From Camarhynchus parvulus (lineage: Eukaryota; Chordata; Aves; Passeriformes; Thraupidae): DNA of 64,000 nt. The stretch spans positions 23,173,733 to 23,237,732 of the forward strand of contig NC_044574.1 of the NCBI RefSeq assembly GCF_901933205.1. Direction: 5' to 3'. The notes beneath the pieces were generated by a model, which worked only from the letters and a program-made list of their open reading frames with translations, had not been told where the DNA came from and made no database searches. Each line of letters begins with the position of its first letter. Positions within the stretch are counted from its first letter, which is position 1. The translations under genes and the position numbers were made by a program. This document shows, piece after piece, positions 1-13,700 of the stretch.

Positions 1-1504
1 AAAGGTCAAAATAGAAAGATGATGTTGATGCAGTAACTATGAAACAGCATTTTAAATGCTGTTCCATAGAACAAAAAGAAACATGTCAGTATGTATTGTA
101 AGCCAATTTTGTACAGTCCCTGTCTGCTCCTCTTGTTCCCAAGCTGCCTGTGTGTGGTAGGATCTTGGCTGAGAAATGTGGATCAGTTACTGCTGGTAAG
201 AGGAGAGGCTCATGTTAGATGCCTGGCTACCCCACCACCAGGGACCTGGAGTGCAGAACATGTCAGGCTTTTTCTTCATCTGTGGTGAAAATGTTTCTTG
301 TAAAGGCTCTGCAGAGAAATGCTTACAAACATGGAGGTTTTGTTGTTTATCCTAAAAATAAATGAATTGGCTTCCATTTGTATTTATTAATCAGCTTTAC
401 TGATAAATTAAAGGTGTATGTCAGTGGCATTCTGCAGTGCTGAGAGCATGGTCTCACAGGGAGCAGGAGCAGTAAAGCAGCAGTAGCCCAGCAGAGCATC
501 TGGACTCTCATGGCCCGCATGGCAGCAGGGCTGATTCATCTGAGCAGAGTGCTCTGCTCCACTGATTAATTGTCCTCATGTTCACATTTCAGTGTGTATC
601 TTTCTTACAAGCAAAGCTACTTCATACTTCTGTGTTGTTGCTCAAGGCTCTTCTGCAGCTGTGCTCACACAGTGTCTATTACTATATGTCTATTACTATA
701 TGACTATTACTGTTACACTTTATATTACTGTACCTCAAGAAAAAACAAAAATGGCAGGCATCAGTCCTACTGTGTTGAGTAAATTGACTGTATCTCAACA
801 TACGTACTGTTGTTAAGCATGTTAAAAGATTAAATTATACTGCAAAATTGCTGTATAAATATTTGCTGTACTGATGCTCCAGCTGTGTATATGAATTGTT
901 AAAATAATCAATACTGAAATAGAATTTTTCAGGGCTCATTATCTTTGCTAATTGTATTTATTTGAAGAAATCCAGGGAAATTGTGTAAGAACTGGAGCAG
1001 TCCCCTGTTGATTTTGTACTGCTGCTGTGTGTAGTGCTGTACAGGAGACTTTTATATAGTATAGAAAAATGGTTGCATTTGGTGTTTGAAATATTGACTT
1101 GCTTTGTGTTTTTATATAGTTAGTTGGATGTATGTATATCTCTTGTTCACAACAAAATTTCCCACAAGTCCAGGAAGAGTTTTTCAGTAGAGGTGGGTTT
1201 TTTGAGCAGGGTAGGACTGAGGAATCATGCATTGCCTTTCCAGTCATCCAATTACACAGACAGGATAGATCTCCTTTAAATTGGTGCTTATATAGTGTGA
1301 ATTGTATTAATGTTTCCTTGAAATACAGCTCCACAAGAAATAAAGGATGTGACAGCTTCTTAGACCTTCTGTCACCTGTATTATCCTACCTGAATGACTG
1401 ACCTTTAAATGATGATAAATTAGTTCCTGGCATTTCTGTTGTTGAGGCAGGCTGCAGTAAGAAGCCAGGTAGGTGTCTTAGTGGTCATGCAGAGGCCACC
1501 TCCC
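1..1504. other. Upstream flank of KLB, no gene seen
   Basis: I see no exon with splice borders and no recognisable protein here. The open frames on both strands are short and have no family resemblance. A small imperfect tandem of a TCTATTACTATATG-like unit lies near 675-715. The stretch is most simply read as distal promoter or intergenic DNA 5' of KLB. Confidence 0.6.
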
Positions 1505-1510
1505 TATAAA
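1505..1510 (+). promoter_or_regulatory. KLB: Candidate TATA box of KLB
   Basis: TATAAA lies 116-121 bases upstream of the conserved KLB start codon at 1626. A start of transcription about 25-30 bases downstream (near 1535) would give a 5'UTR of about 90 bases. No CpG island surrounds it, which would suit a tissue-restricted gene. Position and motif are seen; the promoter role is inferred. Confidence 0.35.
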
Positions 1511-1625
1511 TTACCATTCTCAGATCTGTTCTACGTCTCACAGTTCAGGCTAATCATTGACAGGGCTTTTACAATCACCAGCTTTTAGTGAAGCTTTGAT
1601 AAGACACTCCAGCAGCTTGTGACAA

Positions 1626-1728
1626 ATGAAAACGGTCTGCACAGCGTGGACTCCAGCAAAAGAATGGAATTTTTTCAGCATCAGTACAAGAAATCTGATT
1701 TTTAACACTGGCACTATAAACTGGCACA
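1626..1728 (+). other. KLB: Conserved KLB N-terminal segment, out of frame with the rest
   Basis: An ATG at 1626 opens a frame whose first residues (MKTVCTAWTPAKEWNFFS) match the known N-terminus of mammalian beta-klotho (M-K-x-x-C-x-A, then E-W-x-F-F-S). This frame is +1 relative to the long KLB frame that runs from 1729. Left alone it stops at 1877 after 83 codons, overlapping the true coding frame. The segment contains the 8-mer ACTGGCAC twice, at 1707-1714 and 1720-1727, 13 bases apart. Ignoring one 13-base unit brings the two frames into register. It may be a real lineage-specific insertion, a polymorphism or an assembly error. Confidence 0.75.
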
Positions 1729-4700
1729 ATGTGTGGCCAGCGACTGGAGAAGATTGTTGCTTTTTGGACGTTCGCTTTCGTAAGGATTGTTACTGGGCTT
1801 GCTGGAGAGGGAAGATCTGTGTGGAAAAAGGACTCCCACTTCAGCCCTGTGAGCGAAACACAGATGTTTTTATATGACACTTTCCCCAAAGATTTTCTCT
1901 GGGGGGTAGGGACAGGAGCTTTCCAGGTGGAAGGCAGCTGGAGGAAGGACGGAAAGGGCTTCTCCATCTGGGACCATTTCACCCGCTCGGAGCTCAGGGA
2001 CAGCGCAGGCACCTCCAGTGACAGCTATACCCTGTTGGACAAAGATTTGTCTGCTCTGCAGTTTTTGGGAGTTACTTTTTACCAGTTTTCAATTTCATGG
2101 TCAAGGCTCTTCCCCACTGGAGTGGTGGCAGCTCCCAATGAAAAAGGACTTCAGTATTATAACACCCTTATTGACTCTTTGCTCTACAGAAACATTGCCC
2201 CTGTGGTTACACTGTACCACTGGGACCTGCCCTTGATGCTGCAAGAAAAATTCGGGGGATGGAAAAATGAATCGGTGATTGATATCTTCAATGACTATGC
2301 CACGTTTTGCTTCCAGACCTTTGGGGATCGTGTTAAATACTGGATTACAATCCACAATCCATATTTAGTTGCTTGGCATGGGTATGGCACAGGTATTCAT
2401 GCTCCAGGAGAGAGAGGGAAAATAAGAACTGTCTACTCAGTAGGACACAATTTGATCAAGGTACAGTATAATAAGATTTTACAAATTGATCTTGCGCTGC
2501 TCTGGGAAATAATAAGAGGAATTGGTCCTGTGATTGGTGTTTTTTTAAAAAATCACCTACTGTGAAAGCACTAAGAAATAGCCTTCAGCTAAGGCAGTTG
2601 TTCTGGTACCTCACTTTGATTTTATTTCTTGTCACAACAGCTGACTCAGTGATTGTTTTAAAGTGCTTGTTTATTATTATTTTATTTAAATTAGCTTTTA
2701 CATACAAATTCTAACTCTTAAAGAGCATTCTTTGTTCTTTACATTTAATTAAACACATTTGGCCACACTGAAATGAATTCTATTAGTTTAAAAGGAAATT
2801 CGTTTGTATCTGCATATTGAATCAACTTTACTGGCCATAGAGTATGTATATGTAACTGTGATTTGTTCTAGCTTAGTAAGATCATATTGCAAACTTTGCT
2901 TCTAAACTAGTAAGGCTGGCACGTCTTGGGTTCAGAAGAAAACAATGTTCTCTTCGGTACTTGAGAGTTTCAAATTATTTCCATGATATACAGTGTTTTT
3001 TGCATCTGCTGTGCTCAAAGTACTTTACAGAGCAGGTCTCTATCTCATCTCTGCAGCCAATATAATTCCCCCTGCTGAGACTATTCTTAACTGTCACAAA
3101 GAGGATTTTTCTACAACTTGCCATACATCACACATGTAATTGACAGATAAATCTGAATGGGTTAATCCTACAGAAAGAAATGTGCATGTGGGGAAAAAAT
3201 TATTTGCGAGAGTAGTTAAAATATTCTGCAACTGACAAATTGTTGTATTTACCTCTGGCCTTGAACCTTCAGAACATAATTTTTCAAAAAAGTCACACTG
3301 CAGTCAATAGAAGTTTTACACACAGAAAAGCTGTCAAGCATCCTGAGTCACTAACTGATTTCAGACTTAGCAGAATGATTTAACTATAAAGATTTGTGAA
3401 GCATCTCAAAGAAAACTGATGCCAAATCATTCTTTCTATTTTCAAGTGATATTTTATATAATGCATGTAAGTTTGCAATATTTCTTGCCTTCCATTCTGT
3501 GTCAAAATCAAATGTGGAGTACCAACTAGGCAATCTCTGCAGTTTCTGTAAAATCCATGTAAGCAGCACACACACACAGGGAATGTTATTCCTCTGCCAA
3601 AGAATCAGTTGGATTTTCCAGGAAGGCAGGCACAGCTGGGTGTGATACACAAATTACTGACCTAATTATCTTGGTCAATATTATTTGTCTCTCAGACTTG
3701 ATTTGATAGTTGCTTCTTGTTCTAGAGTATAAAATAAATCACTTGGATGGAAGAGTTAAGGAGACTTTCAGCAGCACACAATCCTTTAGCTACTGTTTTA
3801 GTATCCGTGGGCAGAAATTATTCTCCTGTGGTACCCTTCTTACAACCCCATGAGCATTACCTAAAGTATTAACAGTTCTCTCCTATACTACTGTAAAATT
3901 TCTGAAGATTCTAGATTTGAGATCAATGAAAACTCTCAAATTTGTAGTAAAGTATTTGAGGAACTGGAGTTTTCTGGTTAAGGTTAGGGATGGAATGGAA
4001 ACTCTTGAGGTACCAGTCGATATGAGTCAACTCTTCTTGTATCTACATATAATTATTTATTCCCCTTAATAAACTGTAATGCCAGCCAGCCATTCCACAG
4101 AAGTCACATCTGGTACTGGATGTTCCAAGCCAGCTGGCCAGAATCTTTCTCAAAGATTTTTGTGCGAGTTTAAATGTCTGGTTCACTTTTCATTGTTGAC
4201 AATACAGTATTAATAGAATGTATTGAGGCACAAACAGGATTCATGTGGTGTGAAATATCTCTCCTTTGAGAATCAAGGAAAATTATAAGATTCTCTCTTT
4301 AAAGAGATTTCACATGGGTTTTTATTTCCTGGTCTGTTATACTGGTATATACTGGTCTGTTTCTCAGACATTGTATTATGGTTACCTTCTACTTTCCCAC
4401 TGCAAACCAAAAACATTATCCCAAAAATAAAAGATCAACCAAATGTCAGGTTTTGGCAGTGTGAGGCAAAGCCTGTTAAAGCTCTTGAAAAGATTGCCAT
4501 TTATGCCATCAGCTTTAGGAAGAACCACATTCTTGTCCATGTCAAGGCTTCATTTTTGGACAGGCTGTTGACAGACCTGGTCCTCAATGCCACCCTGTGC
4601 ACAAACCAGGTCCATCCATTAAATATACAGAGCAGGAAAAACAGGTCTGTAATGCTGAAATGAAGGTAATCTGGCCACCACACTGTTGCACAGCAATTTG

Positions 4701-7700
4701 TTGAAAATCATTCTCAAACCTTTTTGTAGTATCTTTGGAGAAATCAAATGAAGCTCTCACATGAATCCTACTTTTAGTTTAATTTCCTTGCATATTGTTG
4801 CAGTCATGGTGTTATCAGAATTAATCACTGTTTATATAAAGGAGTGCTTTTTTGTGATATATCAATCATAACCTGAAGCCAAGTTTAATAGAATCACAAA
4901 AACAATATAACAAACCACAAACCTCTGCTTTTTTGGACTTTGGATTACTTTATTGTAAGAACAATTTGCAAGTTGCTGGAGATTTTTGTGTCCCTTGAAA
5001 AGGGTTGGAGAAATTCCTCTTAGTTTTAAACTCATCAATTTTATTGCTTTCAAAAGCAATACAGTGTCTTAAAACCCAAATAATTGGCTGATATATTAAA
5101 AAGTTCATAGAATACCAGGTTGGAAGATGACCTCAAGGATCATCTCAGTAATGAGATGCATTTCAGAACTGATTAAAAAATTATCTGCTTCCATGAATGA
5201 ATTCATGTAGGTAACTAGGCAGATAATGATCATACTAGGGCTTTCCTACAAAAGTAAGGTTGGTCTGTCTTCATCCAGCCCCAGAGCTCTGCGTGTTGGC
5301 TGGCACAAGGCATTGCTGATGCTCAATCACCTCCTGCCTGTGCTCCCTCCAAGCCTTGCATCCTGTTAAGGGAATGCCCCAGACACATCTGCTTAAGAGA
5401 CAGCCCTGCCTTTTCATGGGCCTTGCTATTAAAGATCTGTAAAGAGAGATAGTGAATGCAGAATCACAGGCTGATAAGCTGGGTGCTTAGGAGATCCACA
5501 TTGGGAAAATAATTCAGAAGAAGAATTTCAAATGTGAGTTTTAAAAAATTTCAATTTAAAAAAACGAATTTGCATGTTACTATGTATTCTGTTCATACAC
5601 AGAGGGTAATCATTGCCACTGACCATTTCAAAGGACTCAATATTACCTCTGCACAAATTAATAGGGGATCTGAACTTTGATGCTTATTAATTGTAAATTG
5701 CTAAGGGATTCTCTTAGATAAATCTCTCTTGAGAGATATGGCTCTAGGGTGGACACCAGAATCATCTGTACTTGTACATGTCTTTGCTGGAAGATTTTTC
5801 AAATAGTCGTAGCCATCAGTGATGATGTAAAATTCAGCATTGATTCATAGTTTTTTGATGATTTGTTATTTTCAGGTTAGCTTTCTTAGATTTCTTGGTA
5901 ATCATTAGGGAAAACACAATCCAAATGCAGGACAGTTAACATACAACAAATTATGATAGCAAAGCCTCAGTCCTTCATAACACCCTCTAAAGAAGTGTAG
6001 TCACCTGCACCTTGAGGTGTAGGCAATCCTTCACAAGGATTGAGAGTCAGTTTGCAAAAGAAAGGGTTAAATTCTGCTTTAGCTCTACTGACTAAGGGGC
6101 ATCTTTACCACAGACCAAAAAAACCTTTAACAGAAATACACTGTCCAAATAAGCCACATACCCCTGCCCTTCTTCTGAACTGTAACATCATCATCAGACT
6201 ATATTCTAGTTCTTCATGATTTAAACACCAAACAAGTAAACAAAAGGCCCGAATAATTTTATTATAATTTTTTCAATTCTAATTTTCCTAGATGTTCTTG
6301 ATTTCCAGCACACTAATATAACTCCATATACCCCTGACATTGTTTTGTTATACTCATTGCTGTTCAAAGAATAATTGCTTGGCTAAAGTATCTTAAGGAT
6401 TGGAAAGCATTGCTCTACTGAAAGCTCTTTGCATGTGCATATGTTAAATTACAGGATCAGAATTTCAAGGAGTATGAGAATGTTTCAAAAAGAGAGAAGA
6501 ACAAACACTGCTGTCTTCAATTTATTAGGTTGACTTTTCTAGCCTTTTTACAGGGTTAGTACTAACTGACATAGCACTCTCTGTGACTTGCAAGACTAGG
6601 GAATATTTTCTACATTTATACCAGGAAAATATGCTGAAATTAATGAGTCATACGTATCTAGAATAAATACCCAATATTGATCCTACTTTAACTGTGTATT
6701 TAGCCTTGACATTTGTCCTTGCTCTAACAAGGAAAGTGAAAGATTAGGGATTAAAATCTAACTGAAAAAAGATTAGTCAAGGCTTACTGAAAATACCCAA
6801 TTTGATGTATGGTACAGCTTTTAAATTGATGTTTGTTTCATATCTGGCCTTAAAAAACAAATCCTATAAATCAGCTGATTGCATCAACAATAGTTTGCAT
6901 TTCTATCTGTGAATGTTAAGCTTCTTTATAGATAGTTAACAACTCCAATCAGATTTATAGGCAACTATGTGTCTACTGTGTCTGTAAAACCCTTACTGTA
7001 GACAGTGAGAAGTTTTTTACAGTACGAGTTAATCCTCAGAATTCAGTCATCAGTGATACGTACAAATTTGTATATGAGGATTCTATCTTGACTCATATTA
7101 AACCTACTTATTTATAATTGAGGTCCACTCCTCTAGAGTTTTACCTGAGGCTGTATCCTCTACTGTACACATTCTTTTTAATAGTAACTTTATTTTCTTC
7201 TAATCCCCTCCTGAAGATGTGTATGAATACGATGAGAGATTCTTGGCTTTTACATGTCAATATCATATTCTAATTAGTTGTTTTTTTGGCAAAGCCTCCT
7301 TCTCCACTTCACCTAGAAAAGTGTGATTGCTATGATTTACCTGGTGCTACTGTCATGGTACTTGGCACTGTGCATCATACAGCTGAGTGCAGGGTGGGGG
7401 TTCTTGTCAAGCCAGCGCAGCCATATGCCTCTCGTTCAACAGTGGTGTTTGTGGGCTTTGTCTGGAGAAAAACTCTGCAAACCTGGTGAGAAAACCCTAG
7501 GGGCAGAGCACAGAATAAGCATGGCCCCAGCAGCCATCTCAGGCTGGAGGGAATTTCAGGGGAGGACTTTGAAGGCAGCTGAGGAGATGGCACTGGCCAC
7601 TTAAATGTTCTGATGAGGCTACTAAGAAATCAATTTTATAATACTTTATCTTGCAATTTGCCTCAAGAGTCCATTTTTGCTGGCTTCCCTCTTCAGCTAC

Positions 7701-10700
7701 AGAAGCTGCATTTCAAAGGTTAGTGTCACTTTATCAGTATTTTCAAAGACAGACTTTGAACAAATGTTACGAGCATGACCTTAGAAACCATAAACAACTG
7801 ATACACAAAATTTCACAAACTCTAATTCTTTGGTACCCCCCAGCTTAAACAAATACCTACCTGACATCAGGCCTTCTGGAGTTTTTTTTAAACTGTCAAG
7901 GCTGTGTGTTTCTAGATAAATTAACTGAAATTATTGTCAAAGGTAAGCAATGCTGTTTGGCTTAGTAATGATGACAATCTAAGTCAGCACTCAGTGTTTC
8001 ACAATGTTTTTCTCTGGGTGCAAACTGTTATTTTCTTTCCAGCTTAAGAGTGTAATGCCACACTCCAGGCATGAGGTAAACTCTGAGTTACTTGACAACT
8101 CTTCAGCTGGGAGAGCCAGCTCCCCTCCCCTGTGTCAGATCACCTGATGTGATTCACCCTGCAGCCCAGGGCCACTCCTCTCTGACCTACCTGTCCTGTT
8201 TCTTTCCAGGACTTTGACAATGCTGGTGGCTCCTCAGTCTCCCATGTATTTCTGGTTTTGTGTAAGCTTTGTCTGCTGTATGCCCTTATTTAGGTAATTA
8301 ATAATGTGACATTTGAAGCTAATTGTGACATGCAATAACAACACACTTTCTAAAACATTATGATAATCAGAAAAACAATATTAAGATGTGATACAGTGCA
8401 GTGGCCATTTCAAAGAAGAAATTTACTAAAATCCTGAACAAATTCTCAGTCAGAGCTATGAAAGTTGACGTTTGGGTTCAAACCTTACAGATGGGTCGTT
8501 TGCCCAAGTTTTTACATTTAGGGATTGTGCAAATATCAAAACTTGAACACTTGCTCATATGACTAGGCCAAAATAAAACAACTAAATCCCAAGAAGAGGG
8601 ATGGAGTGGATGTGGTTTGATCAGATAAAGTCCAGGTAACCCCCAGAGCACAGAGCAGTTAGTAGCACAGAGTCACCACTGACAAATGAAATATCATATG
8701 AGATGCATCTTTGATGGAATAATTGTAAAAATGGTTTGAAAATTTAAACCATATCAGGAATCACCGTTTGACAGAGAAAGACTGGCTAGATCACAGAGTT
8801 CAAATCCCATTGTTAGAGCTGTTCCAAAGTGTCTGTGTAACAACAGCTGTTCTCATCCCTGCTGGGATCTCTCCTGAAATTTAGACATGTGTTAAAAGGC
8901 AAAAAGCCACAGCCCTAAGGTGTCATAGGACACAAGTTACTGAGCATTGCCCTCTTCCAAGGAACCTTGCAGGGTAACAGTGATTGCCCATTAAACTGTG
9001 CAGGGTAATTCATGTGCCTTAACTGATGCTTCCATAGAAGCCTGCAGTGACTCAGATGGAGCTACCTGCCTCTCTGGCTGCCAACCCACAGAGACTTATT
9101 AGAGCTACAATTAAATGCTATTTTTCTCTCATCAGGCTCATGCAAAAGTTTGGCATACCTACAAAGAACGCTTTGAACCCTACCAGAAGGGGATGATATC
9201 CATAGTATTGGGATCCCACTGGATTGAGCCTAACAAATTGGAAGATGAGCTGGACATTTCTAAATGTCAGAAGTCCATGGAGAGAGTACTTGGATGGTTT
9301 GCTAAACCCATCCATGGGGATGGGGATTATCCAGAAGGACTGAAAAATGAATTCTTGTTTTTGCCACACTTTACCGAAGATGAAAAAGACTACATCAAGG
9401 GAACAGCTGACTTCTTTGCATTTTCCTTTGGTCCTAGTAACTTTAAACCTCCAAACACTCTACCAAAAATGGGACAAAATTTGTCACTCAATTTGAGGGA
9501 AGTGCTGAACTGGATTAAACTGGAATACAACAGTCCTCGAATCTTGATTGCAGAGAATGGCTGGTTCACTGACAGCCACGTGAAAACAGATGACACCACA
9601 GCCATCTACATGATGAAAAACTTCATTAATAAGGTTTTACAAGGTTTGTACAGAAATTACTTGTTGGATTTTTCAGAGAGCACTTTTAATCATTTGATAT
9701 TTAGCTCTGTAATAATTTAATCTTTTTTTAATGAGACAGTGGCAACAAAGTTAATCATTAATTATTACTGCCTGAGTACAAGTAATGGATCAGGATCTAC
9801 TGGTGCTGGGTGTTGTACAAACAGAAAAAAACCATAGTGCCTGTCCCAGAAAGCTAAAGTCCAACATCTGCATTGGGTTAGGGTTTCCATATTGAAACTA
9901 TCACTCCTGCAGGACTCTGACTCCACTTAGTAGGTACAGAAAAGCCTTGGGATCTTCTTCTGTGAATGTCTCCTCTGGTGACATAGGGACCTTAGGTAAC
10001 TCCTGACTTTTCCTACCTCCAGCCCTTTGTTTCTGCCCCAGACCTTCCCCTTATTTTTCAGGGTGCTTTTCTCATCCTCACTCTAACACTCAGTCAGGAT
10101 CCTGACCTGTTTCTGCCTTCTCCTTTCACTGTCCCTGCAGACAATGCTACAGACATACTCTCACTCTGATCCACCAGATCTCTACCTATCACCTGCCTAA
10201 CTTTTAATTTTCTTTATATAAAGCATACGTAAAATAGTAATTTTTCCCCTACCCTTTTAAACGGCCACAAAATCTCAGCATGCACCATCTCAAGTACCAC
10301 AGCATCTTTTGTTCTGACAATTAAACTTACCCCCGTCTATTCAGTATGCTTCCACAAATAAAAATGTTCTCAGTTGTCACTTACTCTGTCCCTAGATGTC
10401 TGCTCCCATTTGTTCAACCTTCCTCAGTGCAGACATCAAGTACTCATCTTTACTTGCAAGGCCATTCTAGCTTATCTCCTTAGCCTCTACATCATTCTCT
10501 GCCTCTGCATTTTGCAATGGGTATTTTCAGACATTTTTGTACTTTCTCCCATGCTTTTCCTAATTTAGAAGTTGCCTTCTTTGAAAATACATGCCATTGT
10601 ATTGCTTTGTTACATTTCCTCATCTCCTTTCCAGTATTCTGGCCTCGTCTATCAGCTTCCCATACACTCACATTGCAAGCTCTTGGGCTTTCTGATTTAA

Positions 10701-13700
10701 TCTGGCAACTAGGGAAACATCCAGCTGGACTATGCCCATGCTGCTGGGTACCTTGAGACTCTGCTGCATGCACTGTGCAAAACTGCTTTCTGCTCAAGTT
10801 TCAGCCTGGTGTACTAGGGCAAGGAAGTTCAGTGGAAATACAGAAGGATGCAAAATTATATGTCCTGAGAAAATGGAGCTAAACGATATTGGGAAAGAAT
10901 AAACCACAAAACTTCATCTTTATTCCTTGGCTTACTGGTAAAATATGGCTTGTCCACCTGTCTGTGTGAAAATCCTCAGCAACCCTACTTGGTCACTGCT
11001 TTCCCTAGGTCATTCCAGCCCTTATAAGGTTAACATGAGGAGTTATCCCATGTTATTTCCTAGTTTAAAGGTGGTGACAGGCAGTGAACATGACTGACCA
11101 TGGAGTTTGGACTTTCCTTGCAGGCTGCCAGCTGGCACAAGCCTGCAGGGGTGAAAAGCATTGTGGTTAGTTGGTGTCTGCTGAGCAGCTGCTTTGCAGA
11201 CCCTGCTACCCTTCCTGAAGAATCAGGTTCCACATCTGAGAAAGCAGTTGTGTTGTCATCTTTCTCATATATTATATGTAAAAGATCATATGTAAACTCC
11301 TTTGCAAGAGGGACATTAAGATTGCCTGAAGAAATCAGTATGCACTGCACCATTTTGTAACTGAATCAGTCTCTGGGTTGCTCTACTCTACTTCTCTAAA
11401 GTCATCAGCAGTCCCATGCCAACAAAATAGATTTTTCGATTTACAAGCTGAGTAGACATTCCCATGAGCTTGCAGACATCTTTCAAATAAAGGTGGAGAG
11501 TTTTAGCTTCATAACAAAGTTACAAACCAGATCAACTGTTGCTCCCTTTATTTTGACTCATGATTCTCTAATTTAATGGTATTATTGTACTGGCAAATTG
11601 TCAAATGCAACTTCAAACCTGGATGTGGTATAATATTTCTTGTTTGGTCAGAGCAGAAATAAAGCATTCTACAGTAATTTCATTTCTTAAGGACACGATT
11701 ATTTAGTGACACCTTTTTTTTTAGTAAATAAAGACTAAGATATATATGTCAGTTTTGGAATAAATTACAGTGGGTCAATAACCCTACAAACATTGAGAAG
11801 ACACTCAAGATTTTCAAAATAGATAGCCCTTACAAATATCCCTTATGTATGTTAGAGTAATGAATACAGGACTCATGGATGTTACCTTCTCTTATGCAGC
11901 TATTAAATACGACAACATAGATGTGTTTGGTTACACAGCCTGGTCCCTCCTTGATGGCTTTGAATGGCAGCATGCTTACAACATCAGGCGTGGATTATTT
12001 TATGTAGATTTCAAAAGCAAAAAAAAGGAAAGGATTCCCAAGTCATCTGCACTTTATTATAAACAAATCATACAAGAAAATGGCTTCTTCCCAAAGGATT
12101 CTACCCCAAACTTGCAAGCTCAGTTCTCCTGTGACTTCTCCTGGGGTATCACCGAGTCTGTTCTCAAGGTAAGCATAAAATATTAAGTGGATCACTGGAA
12201 ACAGAGTGATCAGCAGCTCCCTGAACAAATGACTGTACACAGCACCTTGCATTCCAGAATTCCAATGCACACTGCCAACAGAAGTTAAGCCATAATTGCA
12301 TTGGTTCAATTTCCTGTGTTTGCAGGTTTTCAGGTGAGCTGGGCACAATGCTGGCTACTGCTGCAGCAGCAGACCCTGCTGCAGGAGCCCTTCCAAGCGT
12401 GGCCCTCCTTCTGCTTGTATCTCCATGTGGCAGATCAGATGAGGAAATTCAAACCAAGACGTTGATCCAACCAATTGTTACTGGGTTATTTTTCAACCAG
12501 GGGTTTCCAAATCCAGTTTGCAGTGTGGCCATAGGGATGCTTGTGAAGGCCTGATGGAGAGAGTGACAAAGGGCAGGGACAAGGTGATTATGTTGGTGGC
12601 AGCAGAGTGACCTGCAGGTTCCAGGTATTGTCTACAGCAGAAACACATTCCTGGGTTAGGCCTGGCTCTGAGTGCCACTCAGACAAGTGGGTAAGAAGCC
12701 ATTCTTTAAAAGGCACATAGCACAGGTGAAGATAACCAGCCTTGAGGTTTTACCATCTGAGCTCACATTAGAAAACAGATCATACAACCTTTTGTCCAAA
12801 CTGGCTCCTACAGGACCTATTTATAGTTTATTTTTCTTCTGTTTCAAACTTAGTAAATAAGCTAACTGTATGAATGGCCAGTGTAGGGATATCCTACTTG
12901 TCATTGCACACAGACAGTCCCATGACAAATATCAGCCTTAAAAAATAACAACTAAATCCCATAATTTAACCTATTCACTGACAACCATAGGGGAAGAAAA
13001 AGTTAAGCTTCTATATATTTTGTTAATATGCAGCACCAAAAAAAGTACATTTCCTTAAAAAAAAAAGGCAATCTAAATATTTTAAACTTCACTATATTGT
13101 ACTTTGAAACCTACAAAAAGCATTTAAAAATTGGAATATTAAAAAAAAATGTGTTATTCTGGACTTTTTCAACTAGTAGGAGATAGAAAAGATTTGTGTT
13201 GGGTTACTATGCCTCAGTTTCACAAGGTTGATCACAGCAACAGTACCAAAATAATCTATGCCTGCCTGGTGCCAAAATAATCCTGCCCCTGGTGCTTGTT
13301 CTCACCATCTGCTCTCCAGGCAGCTGCCTGAGAACTGCTGTGTGCATGACCAGAGTGAACTCGATCAGGGAGAGCTATCTCTCTGAAAACATGTCATGTA
13401 GGCTGCTGGCAGGGCAAATGCCCATGTGTAATCAAAAAGGAAAAAGTGCAATTTTGATGTTCTTCATAGGGAAAGGAACAGAATGATAAGATGACCACTA
13501 GCACAAAGCCCATATAGGTGAGTTGGTTATCATCTTCCCCCCAGAGCATTTAAGCAGGGCCTTCTGACATCCACCACTAATCGACAGTTAAACACAGGCA
13601 GAAATGCAGAGTACAAGCAGATATTATGTTCATTTAATTAAAACCCATTGTAACGTATTTTTATTTTCACAGGCAGAATCAGCAGCTTCCTCACCACAGT

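Noticed and set aside
948..1334. 128-codon minus-strand frame upstream of KLB
   Set aside because: It shows no family resemblance, splice context or promoter features, and lies in AT-rich flanking DNA.
2461..2565. Continuation of the KLB frame past 2460
   Set aside because: It follows a clear donor (AAG|GTACAG). The family sequence continues at 9136 (AHAKVW), so the extra residues are intron.
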